DNA of 64,000 bases from Tretioscincus oriximinensis (lineage: Eukaryota; Chordata; Lepidosauria; Squamata; Gymnophthalmidae). The translations under genes were made by a program, and so were the position numbers. The first letter of the stretch is position 1. Every line of letters starts with the position of its first letter. The notes under the pieces were generated by a model, which saw nothing but the letters and a program-made list of their open reading frames with translations, did no database searches and had not been told where the DNA came from. Shown in pieces: positions 45,501 to 55,604 of this stretch. The DNA is taken from positions 15,830,359-15,894,358 of the forward strand of contig JAJVDF010000001.1 of assembly GCA_022410635.1 (NCBI GenBank), written 5' to 3'.

Positions 45501-45775
45501 GAAGGCAATAAACATTTTGGCTTTTTGATCTGTTGTAGAATATACTGACATCACCACCATCAAACTCTTGGATTCATACATTTACTTTCATGAAGTTTAT
45601 GTGTGGCAGAAATATTCTTAGGAACCATCAGCTGTGCTAATGAGAAAGGAAAAGTGGGAAATAAACAAAGCAAGTAGTTAGAGGACATATTAGTGGATTC
45701 TAATAATCAGCCACCATTCCTTGNGAACAATAGGGAGATGCTGACTCTCAGGTGCCTGTATTGCAGCTGACAGAG
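42546..45775. other. Long stretch with no recognised gene
   Basis: About 3.2 kb. A short diverged motif (TTATTCCAGGATATAATCCAGAATAA) at about 43052 recurs near 54905 and 55238. A local doublet of CCAAATATCCCATTGGATCA lies at 44597-44641. No exon, RNA gene or classified repeat could be supported. Confidence 0.5.
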
Positions 45776-45779
45776 AAGT

Positions 45780-46205
45780 ATTTTTTGACCTAGAGGGTTG
45801 ATCTTTCTGTGAAATTTACTACAAAANAGGCAGTGACAGCAAACACCCTGGATAGAACTAAGAAAAAGTTAGACAAACTCATGGTGGCCAGATATTGTCT
45901 CCAGGCTGNAGAGTCAGTCAAGAAGCCTCTAAATGCCAATTGTAAGAAGCTGAGAGCAAGTTAAAAAAATTCCTTCTATTACTGGAGAAGCTTTGAACTA
46001 GATGCCTTATTCCCCAAATGTTTTATAAGGTTAAACAAATTCATGGAGGACAGGGATATTAATGGATGCCCAGGTATTGTTTCCTAATTGGAAAGACAGA
46101 TATGATGCCTCTAAAGGCTGTTGACAGAGAGATGAAAGCAGGTGAAATTTTTACGTCTGCTTGAGATGTCCAGAAGTAGTTGTGGACCTGCAAACATAAT
46201 GCTTG
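45780..46205 (+). mobile_element. Two CR1 3' ends in tandem
   Basis: The first (about 45780-46010) has ACCTAGAGGGTTGATCTTTCTG, GCAAACACCCTGGATAGAACTAAG and GCCTCTAAATGCCAATTGTAAGAAG. The second (about 46025-46205) starts AAACAAATTCATGGAGGACAGGG and shows GATGCCTCTAAAGGCTGTTGACAGAGAG and TTTTTACGTCTGCTTGAGATGTCCAGAAG. Both lack the terminal TTATGTTC tail. Confidence 0.72.
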
Positions 46206-46456
46206 TGGTTTGATCCAGCTTGTGGTTAAATAAGCTGTGATTAAGATTAGTGGAACTTATTTTGTTATTTGCCCAGCTGTCCCGTATGTTTTNTATTCCT
46301 TTCCAGGACATCAGGATCTTTCACTTTCTGCTAGACTTGGTCATTTTACTTTCCTAGATAAGGCTACTCAGCTCATTGAACTCCTGAGGAACTGGAAGCC
46401 AAGACATAGGCATGGATGGAAACCAAGATTTGCATATAATGAGTCTCATATGTTTG

Positions 46457-47065
46457 TGTCATGACCCAAGTCTGTCTTGCCAGGAGATTCCCCAGGAGAG
46501 GAAGAGAAGCAATGAAGTTTACTGAACTGAGGCCTATGGATTCAGAGCCTGAAGTCCCTATAGTATTGGAGCCAAGGAAACTGATAGCTATAATGGCTGG
46601 GGATTCTCCGCTAGGCCCAAGTTCAGAGATTCTCCAGCCAGACCTCAATTCTGGGGCTTCCCAGTCTTCTGATAGTGGGTCAGGGGAAGGGGAAGCCCTG
46701 TCACCTTCATCTCCCCCTTCATCCCCAAAGCCCCAGGAACAACAGAAGATAGGATCCGGGCTAGTCTGCAACAGGGAGGACTAGTTGCTACGAGACAAAC
46801 TGGGTTCTGTGATGAGTCCTTGCAGGAGCAGAACTGAGGTATTACAGGTGCCAAAGATTATTGCTTTTGTGGATGGAGGTTTACTAGGTAGGAAGAACAG
46901 CAGAGAGGCACTATTTGTCATTCTGCTTTGAANCCATTGATGGTGTTTTGCTTTCTGAGTTTTGTTTCAGTAAAGTCTTGGTTTCTGGACACCTGCATAT
47001 GTTTCACTTCTTTGAGGACCAGTTCATGATTGTGTGCATAGAGTAGTCAAGGTGGCATCCTGACA
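46457..47065 (+). mobile_element. Probable solo LTR of a Gypsy-like retrotransposon
   Basis: The 609-bp segment begins TGTCATGACC and ends CATCCTGACA, so the termini are TG...CA with short inverted ends TGTCA/TGACA. Near the 3' part, GTTTCAGTAAAGTCTTGG could serve as a polyadenylation region. A 107-codon frame rich in Ser/Pro/Glu at 46461-46784 lies inside. Such coding-like acidic stretches are common in squamate Gypsy LTRs and are not by themselves a gene. No flanking duplication of 4-6 bp was seen, and no internal gag/pol follows, which limits confidence. Confidence 0.48.
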
Positions 47066-47975
47066 CCACAGGCAGAGAATGGACAACCAATGCCCAGCAT
47101 ATCAAGAGCAACCAACCTGTTCCAAGGGAATGAAAAAACCATTCCTGGAATTGCATATCTTACCAGCTGCTGAATTTTCTGAAACGAAGTTGGCAAAATA
47201 TCTCTGCACAAGTGAATTTTTTGTCTCTAATTGCAGGAGTTCTCAGGTTTTGGACAGAAGGGTAATTCGCTCCTTACACTGACTCAGTTAGTCTCTGAAA
47301 GCTAACAGATTGGGTTCCATGAGCAGGTGGGCATGTGGAGGCCATTGGCATAAGACCCTCCTCCCGGCAAGCAAGTTAATTAGGCAGTCCCCTGGACCAG
47401 GGTTCTGCTTGCTGTCAAGCAATCACCTGCATGAGTCATTTAGCATTTAATGAGAGCTCCAAGCTCTCAAGGTAATCCTTTGATATCAGTTTATTCACTG
47501 GAATGATTGTTAGTTTTTGCAGGCCAGAGATGGAGAAATTTGATCAGTTTTTCCCCCATCCACCCCACCTCATAGAGTGAAAGAATGTATTTTTGAATAA
47601 AACTGCCATTCCAGTATTTTGCAAGATCCCTGACTTGAGGAGGNTGCAGCCTGTATTAGAATAAGCTTCTCCAAACTGAATTGTTCATTTGCAGATGTTC
47701 TACATAGTAACAAACTAGATGCTAATACTGACTTATAGTTGGAGGTGGNCAGGTCAACTCTTCCTATGGATTCAAGTTGCTTTTTGCAATAAGTTATGAG
47801 CTGTTTCTTTCGAGTTGTCTATAGATGGGTCTTATGTATATGTGTCTGTCATTGTAAGTAGCCAAGCAGCTATCCAGGAAAGCCTACCAGCAGGACACAA
47901 GTACACATCTTGTCATCTCCCTAGCAACTCATCTTTGGAGGCAAACCACCTCTTTCTGTCATCAGGGCTAAAAGT
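47066..47975. other. No recognised feature
   Basis: About 0.9 kb, nothing supportable. Confidence 0.45.
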
Positions 47976-47979
47976 CATG

Positions 47980-48108
47980 AATGGTCAAAATATTTTGAAA
48001 CCTTCCAAGCTGGTAGCAAACACCACGTCTCATGGTAATGAATGCCAATGTTTAACTATGCATAGTGTTTAAAAAGCGGAGAGGGATTTCTTCAAAGAAA
48101 TGATTTGT
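47980..48108 (-). mobile_element. CR1 fragment, minus strand
   Basis: TTTTGAAACCTTCCAAGCTGGTAGCAAACACCACGTCTCATGGTAATGAATGCCAATG resembles the complement of the CR1 segment around the SSLDSFK codons (compare 50215-50280). Confidence 0.5.
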
Positions 48109-48109
48109 T

Positions 48110-50425
48110 CAGCATTTATTTTTCTATTTGTAATTTTATCCTTCCCTTGATTCCAAAGAAAGACCAGAGATTTGCCCCTGGTTTAGAACCAATCAGGGGC
48201 AAGGGAATCCTGGATTTAGTCCTAAGTAATGAACAGGATCTGATACAAGATATAACAGTAACTGATCCTAAAGGAAACAGTGACCATAACANAGAAACTT
48301 TCAACTTGAACGTGGATAGAAAATTGTCAATCAGTTCTAACATAGAAACCTTAAACTTTCCAAAGGAAATTTTCCCAAGATGAAGAAAATGGTAAAAAGG
48401 AAAATTAAAGGGAAAGTAGGAAGAGTCCAGTCTCTTCAAACACATGGAAACTATTTATAAATATAATACTGGAAGCCCAAATACAATGCATTCCCAAGAG
48501 AAGAAAAAGTTCCGCCAAGTCCAAGAGGAAACCTGTATGGCTTACCACTGCAGTAAGGGAAGTCATTAGAAAGAAGAGAAACTCATTTTAAAAATGGAAG
48601 ACTTATCCTACTAAGGAGAACAGAAGGGAACACAAACTGTGGCAAACCAAATGCAAGGTAGTAGCACATTTGAGGAGCACATTACTAAGAATATTAAAAA
48701 AAATAATAAGAACTTCTTCAAATACAACAGAAATAAGAATCCTACCAAGAATGCGGTCAGGTCACTAGACAGCAATGGACAGAAGGGGATAATAAAGGAG
48801 GGCACAAAGATTGCAGAGAGGTTAAACATTTTTTTCCCTCAGTTTTCACTGAGGAGGACAGGGTGTATATACCTGCAATGGAATTAGTCTTTTCAAGAAG
48901 GGCACCAGAGATAACAAGGGAGGAGGTCCTTGCTAGTCTTAATAAACTGAACATTAATNAATCCCCAATGTAAAATTGTTGAATTTCTAGCCAAAATATT
49001 TAATCTTTCCTTAAGATCAGGCACTGTGCCAGTAGATTGGAGAGTAGCTAACNTAATACCAATCTTCAAAAAAGGATCCTAGGGTGATCCAGGAAATTGT
49101 AGACCCGTCAGTTTAACATAAACTCCAGGTAAAGTGTTGGAAACAATAATCAGGGATAAAAATTTCTAAACACATGGAGAAGCATGTATTGCTGAATGAA
49201 ACTCAACATGGCTTTCTGCAAAGGTAAATCATGCCTTACAAACTTGTTGGAATTCTTTGAGTGTTTTAATAAATACATGGATAAAGNGGATCCAGTTGAT
49301 ATTGTCTATCTAGACTTTCAGAAGGCTTTTGATAAAGATCCTCATCAAAGACTCCTAAAAAAGCTCCACACTCGTGGTTTAAGAGGACAGACCTTGTCCT
49401 GGATAAGAAACTGGCTAAAAGATAGAAAACAGAGGGTAGTAGTGAATGGACAGTTCCCAGGGTGGAAAGAAGTGAGAAGGGGAGTACCCTAGGGGTCTGT
49501 ACTAGAACCCCTTCTTCACAATATATTAATCAGTGATCTGGATGCAGAGGTAAGTAGTGAAGTCGTCAAGTTCGCTGATGACGCTAAACTGTTCAGGTTA
49601 GTGAAAACTGAAGGTGATTTGAAGGAGCTCCAGAGTGAACTATTGAAATTGGGGGAGTGGACAACAAAGTGGCAAATGCACTTCAACTTAAGCAAGTGCA
49701 AAATTATGCACATTGTGGCAAAGAACCCCAACTACTCCTACCACCTGATTGGTACCAAGCTTTTTGTGACAGAGCAGGAAAGGGATCTTGAGATGTTGGT
49801 GGACAGTTCAATGAAGGTGTTGTCCCAGTGTGCAGCAGCAGCCAAAAAAGCATATTCAATGTTAGGGATAATTAGGAAAGGAAAACAAGTCAGCAAGTAT
49901 TGTTTTGCCTCTTTATAAACCAGTGGTGAGGCCCCAATTGGAATATTGTGTATAATTCTGGTCACCACATCTCTTAAAGGATATTATGGAATTAAAGAAG
50001 GTGCAGAAAAGGGCAACAAGAATGATTGAGGGGCTGGAGCGTTTGAGTGGTGATCTGATTGAAGTGTATAAAATCATGCACGGGATGGAAAAGGTGAATA
50101 GAGAAAAAATGTTTTCTATATCACATAACCCTAGGACCAGGGGGCATTCCTTGAAGTTGATGGGTAGAAGAGTGAGGACAGACAAGGGAAAGTATTTTTT
50201 CACACAGAGGTTCATCGGCCATTGGAATTTACTTCCACAAGAGGTGGTGGTAGCTAGCAGCTTGGATAGCTTTAAGAGGGGACTAGATAAGTTCATGGAC
50301 AACAAGAGTATAAATTGCTACTAGGATGGACGTCTTGATACTGCCTCCGAGAGGGAGCAATAGGCAGTATTCCTGAAATGCCATTTGCAGGGCATCGAAA
50401 ACAGATGAAGATAGGGAGTTTGCTA
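48110..50425 (+). mobile_element. Long CR1 LINE, endonuclease to near 3' end, ORF2 broken
   Basis: CR1 ORF2 supplies the endonuclease and reverse transcriptase for target-primed retrotransposition. Here the C-terminal endonuclease reads GILDLVLSNEQDLI...GNSDHN at about 48200-48290. RT blocks follow: QKAFDKDPHQRLLKKL near 49318-49365, KFADDAKLF with the catalytic ADD near 49567-49593, and GEWTTKWQMHFNLSKCK near 49650. C-terminal blocks follow: GTKLFVTEQERDLE near 49752, and TRGHSLKLMGRRVRTDKGK at about 50130-50190. Stops and frameshifts split it into pieces at 48105-48383, 49196-49492, 49601-49918 and 49986-50324. The 5' part is truncated, and the last about 100 bp with the TTATGTTC tail are also absent. 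Confidence 0.95.
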
Positions 50426-50870
50426 GGCAATGGAACATCCTTTTTCTGTCTCTAGTTGTAAAGTGAATTGGCTGTTTAGTAAGAGAGCTATAACTCCTAT
50501 ATCTGAAGCTTCTGACATGTCTTTTTTGAGATATGGAAATTTTTCCAATTGATACAATTTATTGATGAGGTTTTCCAGATTGTGCTGCAATTGAAGAAGA
50601 TTCTCTAATTCCATCTACACTTCTGCTTCAATCAACGTTCAGGAATCACAATGGCAGAGATGCAAGCTTTTTACTTTATCTAATTCAGAAAATTCGCTTT
50701 TGGATGAGATAATGTGAAAAGAAAATGACTGCCATTTTGATGATGTTTTCTCTCATGTTAAAGTTGGATTAAAGCTTGATTAACTCTGAGGTGTAAGTGT
50801 ATCCTTGGTATGTCAACTGAGGGTAAGAAAACCTTTATTTATTAAGTATGAGATGAGATAGTTTTCCACT
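50426..50870. other. No recognised feature
   Basis: AT-rich, nothing supportable. Confidence 0.45.
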
Positions 50871-50877
50871 TTTTTAT

Positions 50878-51118
50878 TTTTTTATTTATTTGTACTTGTA
50901 TCCCGCCCTATACCCAAAGGTCTCAGGGCAGCCAACCATAGGGTGGCGCACATAGCTTTTGTTGCTTTCTCCACAACAGATACCCTGTGGAGTAGGTAGG
51001 GCTGAGAGAGGTCAAAGAACTGTGACTGGCCCAAGGTCACCCAGCTGGCTTTCATGGAGGAGTGGGGAATCGAATGGGAGACTACCAGGTACGAGTCCAA
51101 NACTCAACAAACTGCCTG
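50878..51118 (-). mobile_element. tRNA-headed SINE, minus strand
   Basis: Collinear with the copy at 62945-63190. On the minus strand the preserved part reads from the B-box-like GATTCCCCACTCCTCCATG through CAGCTGGGTGACCTTGGGCCAGTCACAG, CTCCACAGGGTATCTGTTGTGG, TGGTTGGCTGCCCTGAGACC and GGGTATAGGGCGGGATACAAG to an AAATAAATAAA tail. The tRNA head is damaged around an N at 51101. Confidence 0.83.
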
Positions 51119-52040
51119 TTCCACTTGAATTTGAGCAGGCACCAAACTCTTAAGTGTGGTTCCCATTTATTTCTGCATACAGGCATAGATTGATTAATGG
51201 GATTTCGAGATGGAAAATGCATTTGTAACAATTCTCTCTTCTACTAAGGAAAGAGGATGACCTGGTTTCCAAATGTTGATGTTATTGGTTAATGATGTTA
51301 TCACCATATCCAAATACTGATTTTATTTGGTCTTTTTTGCATAAGGCTTTATTTTAGAGTATATCTTGGATTAGGAGTCTGCCATCCGCATGCCAGTGTA
51401 GGCTACACTACTCTAGCATATGGGTTATGATAATCCTCTGTTCCAAAAAGCACCCCCAAAAGCCTCAGTACTGAAAGGACCTTTGACTTTAACCTTTTAT
51501 GATATAAACTGATTTTGTATTTATAGTAAAAGGTAAAATATGAAGTGCATTATATTGAATAGTAAATAAATAAGAAACCTCTGTTTCAAGAACTGCCGAA
51601 CAGCAATTCTAAAGTTCCCAGTTTCCCAGAGGCCCATTCCAGTCTGAGGTTACTCCGTTCCTAAACTGCCCCCTTCCTTCCTCCTTCCTTGTTCTTGCCA
51701 GTTATACCTACTGTGTCACATCACTTTTGACTTTCTGAATTCCTTGGGTATCATAGCAACCGAAAAGCAAGACAGAAATCTTTCTTTATGCATTTTATCG
51801 CATATTGTCATTCTTTTAATTGTTATAAGCAAGTATAGAATTTTAGTGAATAGCCCTCTGTGCATAGCGTGGCTTTTTAACAGACAAGGAATTTAGCTTC
51901 AAGCTGCCTTCCTTTTGTACCCATGCCTTTAAAGGGCTCAGAAATAAGAAGCTAGAAAGCTAAATAGAAATTTCTGTGGCAGTAGCAAACTTTTACGATT
52001 TACTTTGTCGAAGGAATAGCTGAGATTTCTGAAGAGCAAT
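51119..52040. other. No recognised feature
   Basis: About 0.9 kb, nothing supportable. Confidence 0.45.
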
Positions 52041-52044
52041 ANCA

Positions 52045-52180
52045 CTTATTTATTTATAAACAGTTTCTGTATCAGCCATCCCTTAAAACAACAAACAAAA
52101 TAAAAAAATTCTCAGGGCAGTTTATACAGTAACGCTACAATGGAGCAGCAACACTGATGACAATAAAAACAATATTTCAA
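52045..52180 (-). mobile_element. Degraded LINE/SINE 3' tail, minus strand
   Basis: The + strand shows TTATTTATTTATAAACAGTTTC, CAGCCATCCCTTAAAACAACAAA and TCTCAGGGCAGTTTATACAGTAA, a worn complement of the CCCTGAG-type tail. Confidence 0.5.
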
Positions 52181-52412
52181 ACTATAAGAATAGAGCATAG
52201 GAAGATCCCTGATGGGTTAGGCATCAACTCAACCAAGGAGAATTGCAAATGCTATCTTGAACTTGGTAGAAAAACTACAGAATACAGATAATTGGGTGAA
52301 TAAATGCATTAAGCTGATGGGTAGAAGAGTCAGGATGGACAAGGGGAATGATTTTTGTCATCTAGAGAGTCACCAGTCTATGGAATTTATTAGTATAAGA
52401 GGTAGTGAAAGC

Positions 52413-52420
52413 AACTAACC
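52413..52420 (+). repeat. hAT target-site duplication, left
   Basis: AACTAACC, repeated exactly at 52724-52731. Confidence 0.92.
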
Positions 52421-52723
52421 CAGTACTGGGAGTTTTCCAGCTGGAAATCTTAGCCTGGAGCCCCAAAATGTATGAGATTTTCGGTTTTTATTCATGCACA
52501 AAGGACATGCAATCTTTTTTTTACATCACTTCTGGTGACGGGACCAGAAGTGACATCATGTCAGGATGCCCTTTCCAGAAGCAGGAGGTGGAAGTGACAT
52601 CACAGTGATGCCACTTAAGCCCTTGGTGGAATTCTTGGGCATAGGTGTATGAGAANTCATAACTTGTACAAGAGTGGATAATCTGATAAAATGTATGAGA
52701 TTCTCAGGCACCTCCCACCACTG
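52421..52723. mobile_element. Complete 303-bp non-autonomous hAT element, TGACATCA-rich family
   Basis: Left end CAGTACTGGGAG and right end (in complement) CAGTGGTGGGAG are terminal inverted repeats of hAT type, flanked by the exact 8-bp duplication AACTAACC. Sub-terminal AAAATGTATGAGATTTTC occurs near the left end, and AAAATGTATGAGATTCTC near the right end in direct orientation. The core carries CACTTCTGGTGACGGGACCAGAAGTGACATCATG and GGAAGTGACATCACAGTGATGCCACTT, which are short palindromes around TGACATCA. No coding capacity. Related copies: 42287-42545, 38205-38451, 32890-33101 and perhaps the left part of 11415-12310. Confidence 0.93.
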
Positions 52724-52731
52724 AACTAACC
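52724..52731 (+). repeat. hAT target-site duplication, right
   Basis: AACTAACC, exact copy of 52413-52420. Confidence 0.92.
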
Positions 52732-52835
52732 TGGATAGCATTAAGAAAGGACTAGATAAATTGTGAGTGTTGAGAGCAAGTGAAAGTCTTCTGCTTTAGA
52801 TTCTTAGAAGCAACTGATGTCCCACCAAGTGATAC

Positions 52836-53285
52836 CAGATACCCCTCCTAAATTTTTACTAAAAATATTAGTTGCTTTCCTCATTTTCTGTCTTCTACTT
52901 AGTCATAGTGGTCCATCAAATCGCAATGTTTTCCTTTCTCTCTTGAGTTTCATCATTANTCTATCCCTTTCTATTTTCACCCAGAAGGCCAGGTCCAGGC
53001 TTCTAATTTTCCTACCCTCGGGGGTTGAACCCAGGAACCCTGAAGCTATCTACTTCCTCTTCTATTTGATCAACCTCTCCGCCCCCATACCCAGTTTTCC
53101 CCAGTAGTTCAATGCTATCAGCTAACAGCTTCCATTCTGTCTGCCTGACTTGAACAAATTCAGCTGGAGCTGACTGTAGATTTTCGCCTGCCTGCCTCCC
53201 TTACATATTGGAACTGCCTGACTGCTTCCGTTAGCATAATTCCCCACCGTTGCCAATTGTATATTTTGTATGCATTACTTAACAT
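52836..53285. other. No recognised feature
   Basis: A 96-codon frame at 52817-53107 is hydrophobic and serine-rich but unrecognised. It begins inside CR1 sequence, so I do not call it a gene. Confidence 0.45.
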
Positions 53286-53287
53286 TT

Positions 53288-53420
53288 CTGTATTTATTTT
53301 TCATTACTCAGATTTATACTGCACCCTACTACTCTATGCAATTCAGAGTGACACACATATAAACAAGTTAAGAAATTAAAACCCAACTCTAAGAAATTTA
53401 AAACAATAAAATGCAGTAAT
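53288..53420 (-). mobile_element. Degraded LINE/SINE 3' tail, minus strand
   Basis: TGTATTTATTTTTCATTACTCAGATTTATACTGCACCC, CAATTCAGAGTGACACACATATAAAC and an A-rich end (TTTAAAACAATAAAATGCAG) resemble a complemented 3' tail. Confidence 0.5.
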
Positions 53421-55400
53421 CTAATGCAATGCATCGGTCTGAGTAGGCCTTCAGATGTTTTCTGAAGGTCCAGAAGGAGGGATCCTGCTTCCCTCCTGGT
53501 AGATGTTTCTTTCAAAGGATCTGTGAAGAAAACCCACCAAAATACTCCCACCCAGCATAAAAGCTTAGGAACATAACAAAAGGTGGACCTGGCCTCATAT
53601 CCCATTTAATCTAGTTTTTTGAGAGTTTGGGCTGCAGCAAGACACATGTCAGCTCCATCCACTTAGAGGCGTACATGTGGATGCTGTATCTCATCCACAT
53701 TTAAAATCAAGAAAATGCATTATGTAAGTGCATTTCTGGTTTTTAATATGTATTAGAGGCACCAGAGGATAGATACTAGCTTCTCTAGCCTGCCTTTTTT
53801 TTAAAAAAATGTTTTTTAATAAGGTTATAGTCTTTGAATGTCTACAATTTGTCTGTTCTGCTAGGGAAAATCAGTGCAAATCTTCTATCAAAATCCCCAA
53901 AAGCAGAAAGAAAATTAAGAATCATTTCCCCTCTTAAACTCCCCTCCCTAATAATGTTGGGATGTTGGGGGTTTCATCTCGGTATAATGCTTATGTTGCT
54001 TACCTGTGGTTTCTGTTCTTCATTGCCAATGTGGCAGGGTCAGCCATGGTCTGGCTGTCCTGGTTGCATGCCTGGGCTCTTGCTGCATTGGGGGCTGCCC
54101 TTCGGTCCTCCAGCAACAGAGAAANCTCTGGAGGGGAGCAGTGCTGTTGCTGTTTTGGTGTCCTGAATCTGTCAAGCTGTCCTTTGCTGGGATTTTGAGG
54201 GGTACTGAGCCCCTCCATAGCCTTCAGTAGTTGTGACAGTGATGTGCTTGTCCCAGTTTGCAGAGCTGCACAAGAAAGACTTTTTGCTGCAAGTATGTGT
54301 GTGTGTGTATTGAAGAAAGTGAGAGGAGATAACAAGTTTGGAGGCTTCTTTTGAAAGAGGAGGGGGCTTTACATGTTGTAGAAACAGAAAGGTTCTCTCC
54401 AAGTGAATATGTAATACCATTTTTATTAGGATGGACTTCCTTTCTCTTAAAAAGAAGAGATAGCAGGGTCATCCAAGCTGAAGGGTTGGTACAAAGCGGT
54501 CCTCAGGTATGGGAATCCATCAGAATTGATTCCAACATTTACATTTCCAGTTGCTTTTACCTGGAGCAGGTAAAATGGCTTCACATCAATGTNTTGCTAA
54601 GGAGATGAGACTCTTGGGCATTGTGTTCCTTCTTCATCCACCAACACCTTTGTGATCTCCTTTTCCTCAGAAAACATGTGATACAAAAGGACCTCCAGGG
54701 TCTCTCCTGACTAATCTTCAGGTAGTTAAAAAGTTAAGGTTCAAAAAACTGTTCTTTCCTGGACAAGGTAAGTTGAATGTGGACTTGTGGCAATATCTTG
54801 AAGATTTCAACATGGTCTTAGAAGCCCTGTCGCCACTAAGACTTATTCTACGTTATATTTTGGGATAGAGATGTCAGTATAGACTATGCTTGCCAAAGTA
54901 CACTAGGAGGCTTCTATTCTAGGATATAGTCCACAATAAGGCNCAGTGCTCTCTTTTAAAATGCATCTTGAGTCCTGAAACCTTCTTCAGTATGCACATT
55001 TTTCTGTGGACTAAGTGCTATATTATGGACTTTTCTCAATAAATACATGGAACATGAAGTGTGATCTGAAAGGTCTAAATCTAAACTAGATTGAGGATCT
55101 GTTTACAGTGGAACANTGTGTGACCAGGTCTGACATATTCCCAGTCCATTTAGCTGAAAGCATGTGCTAAACTGGTTTGTGACCTGATTTTCACATCATT
55201 TCTTTCTTATACTGGCAAGTGGATGGCAGTGCTCTATTCCAAGATATATGCCAAAATAAAGTAAAGTGTAGAAAAGGCCAGAGGATCTTGATATCAAATC
55301 TTCAGCCAGGATTACAAAACCTAGTGATTCCAATGACTCATTTTCAAAACCAAACACAATCAGTTTCCCTTTCTCAATCATGTCTTTCTTTCCTTGACAG
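53421..55400 (+). other. SHANK3: SHANK3 intron 1, right end
   Basis: About 2 kb directly before the exon 2 acceptor. A 78-codon hydrophobic frame at 53962-54198 (contains YLWFLFFIANVAGSAMVWLSW) is unrecognised and overlaps other frames. A short (GT)n run lies at about 54296-54309. Motif TCTATT-CCAAGATAT-A at about 55238 and 54905 recurs near 43052. The acceptor is a pyrimidine tract TTCTTTCCTTGACAG ending at 55400. Confidence 0.55.
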
Positions 55401-55604
55401 AAATGTCTGCGGCTGAATCCTGATGTCCCTGTCTGGGTCTCCAAGCAGCGGATTCTTTGCATCTTGAATCACAGCCTGAAGGATGTACTCAACTATGGAC
55501 TCTTCCAGCCAGCCTTCAATGGCAGGGCTGGAAAGTTTTTGGATGAAGAACGGCTGCTGAGGGAATACCCACTGAACCCGGACACTCCAGTCCCTTACCT
55601 TGAG
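55401..55604 (+). CDS. SHANK3: SHANK3 coding exon 2 (SPN domain, first part)
   Basis: SHANK3 is a postsynaptic density scaffold that links glutamate receptor complexes to the actin cytoskeleton. Its N-terminal SPN domain has a Ras-association-like fold, binds Rap/Ras-GTP and packs on the ankyrin repeats. This exon of 68 codons starts KCLRLNPDVPVW, has KQRILCILNHSLKDVLNYGL and GRAGKFLDEERLLREYP in the middle, and ends DTPVPYLE. The acceptor is TTGACAG before 55401, the donor GTATGG after 55604, and the exon is phase 0 at both ends. NHSL, the LNPDTPxPYLE ending and the next exon fit SHANK3 better than SHANK1 or SHANK2. The first Lys equals human Lys22 and Leu at 55539-55541 equals human Leu68; both are conserved. 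Upstream coding exon 1 was not found here. Confidence 0.96.

Larger units (their letters stand above)
52290..52835 (+). mobile_element. CR1 LINE 3' region, split by a hAT insertion
   Basis: CR1 runs from about 52290 (AAGCTGATGGGTAGAAGAGTCAGGATGGACAAGGGGAATGA) to 52420 and resumes at 52732 with CTGGATAGCATTAAGAAAGGACTAGATAAA to about 52835. The interruption is the element at 52421-52723 plus its 8-bp duplication. Confidence 0.85.

Noticed and set aside
46461..46784. 107-codon Ser/Pro/Glu-rich protein
   Set aside because: No known domain. It sits between TGTCA/TGACA ends of a probable LTR and has no splice context.
49196..50324. Reverse-transcriptase frames as functional genes
   Set aside because: They are pieces of one CR1 ORF2 interrupted by frameshifts, stops and an N, so the element is dead.
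53962..54198. 78-codon hydrophobic frame suggesting a membrane peptide 1.2 kb before SHANK3 exon 2
   Set aside because: It contains an N, overlaps two other frames of similar length, and matches no family I know. Chance is the simpler explanation.
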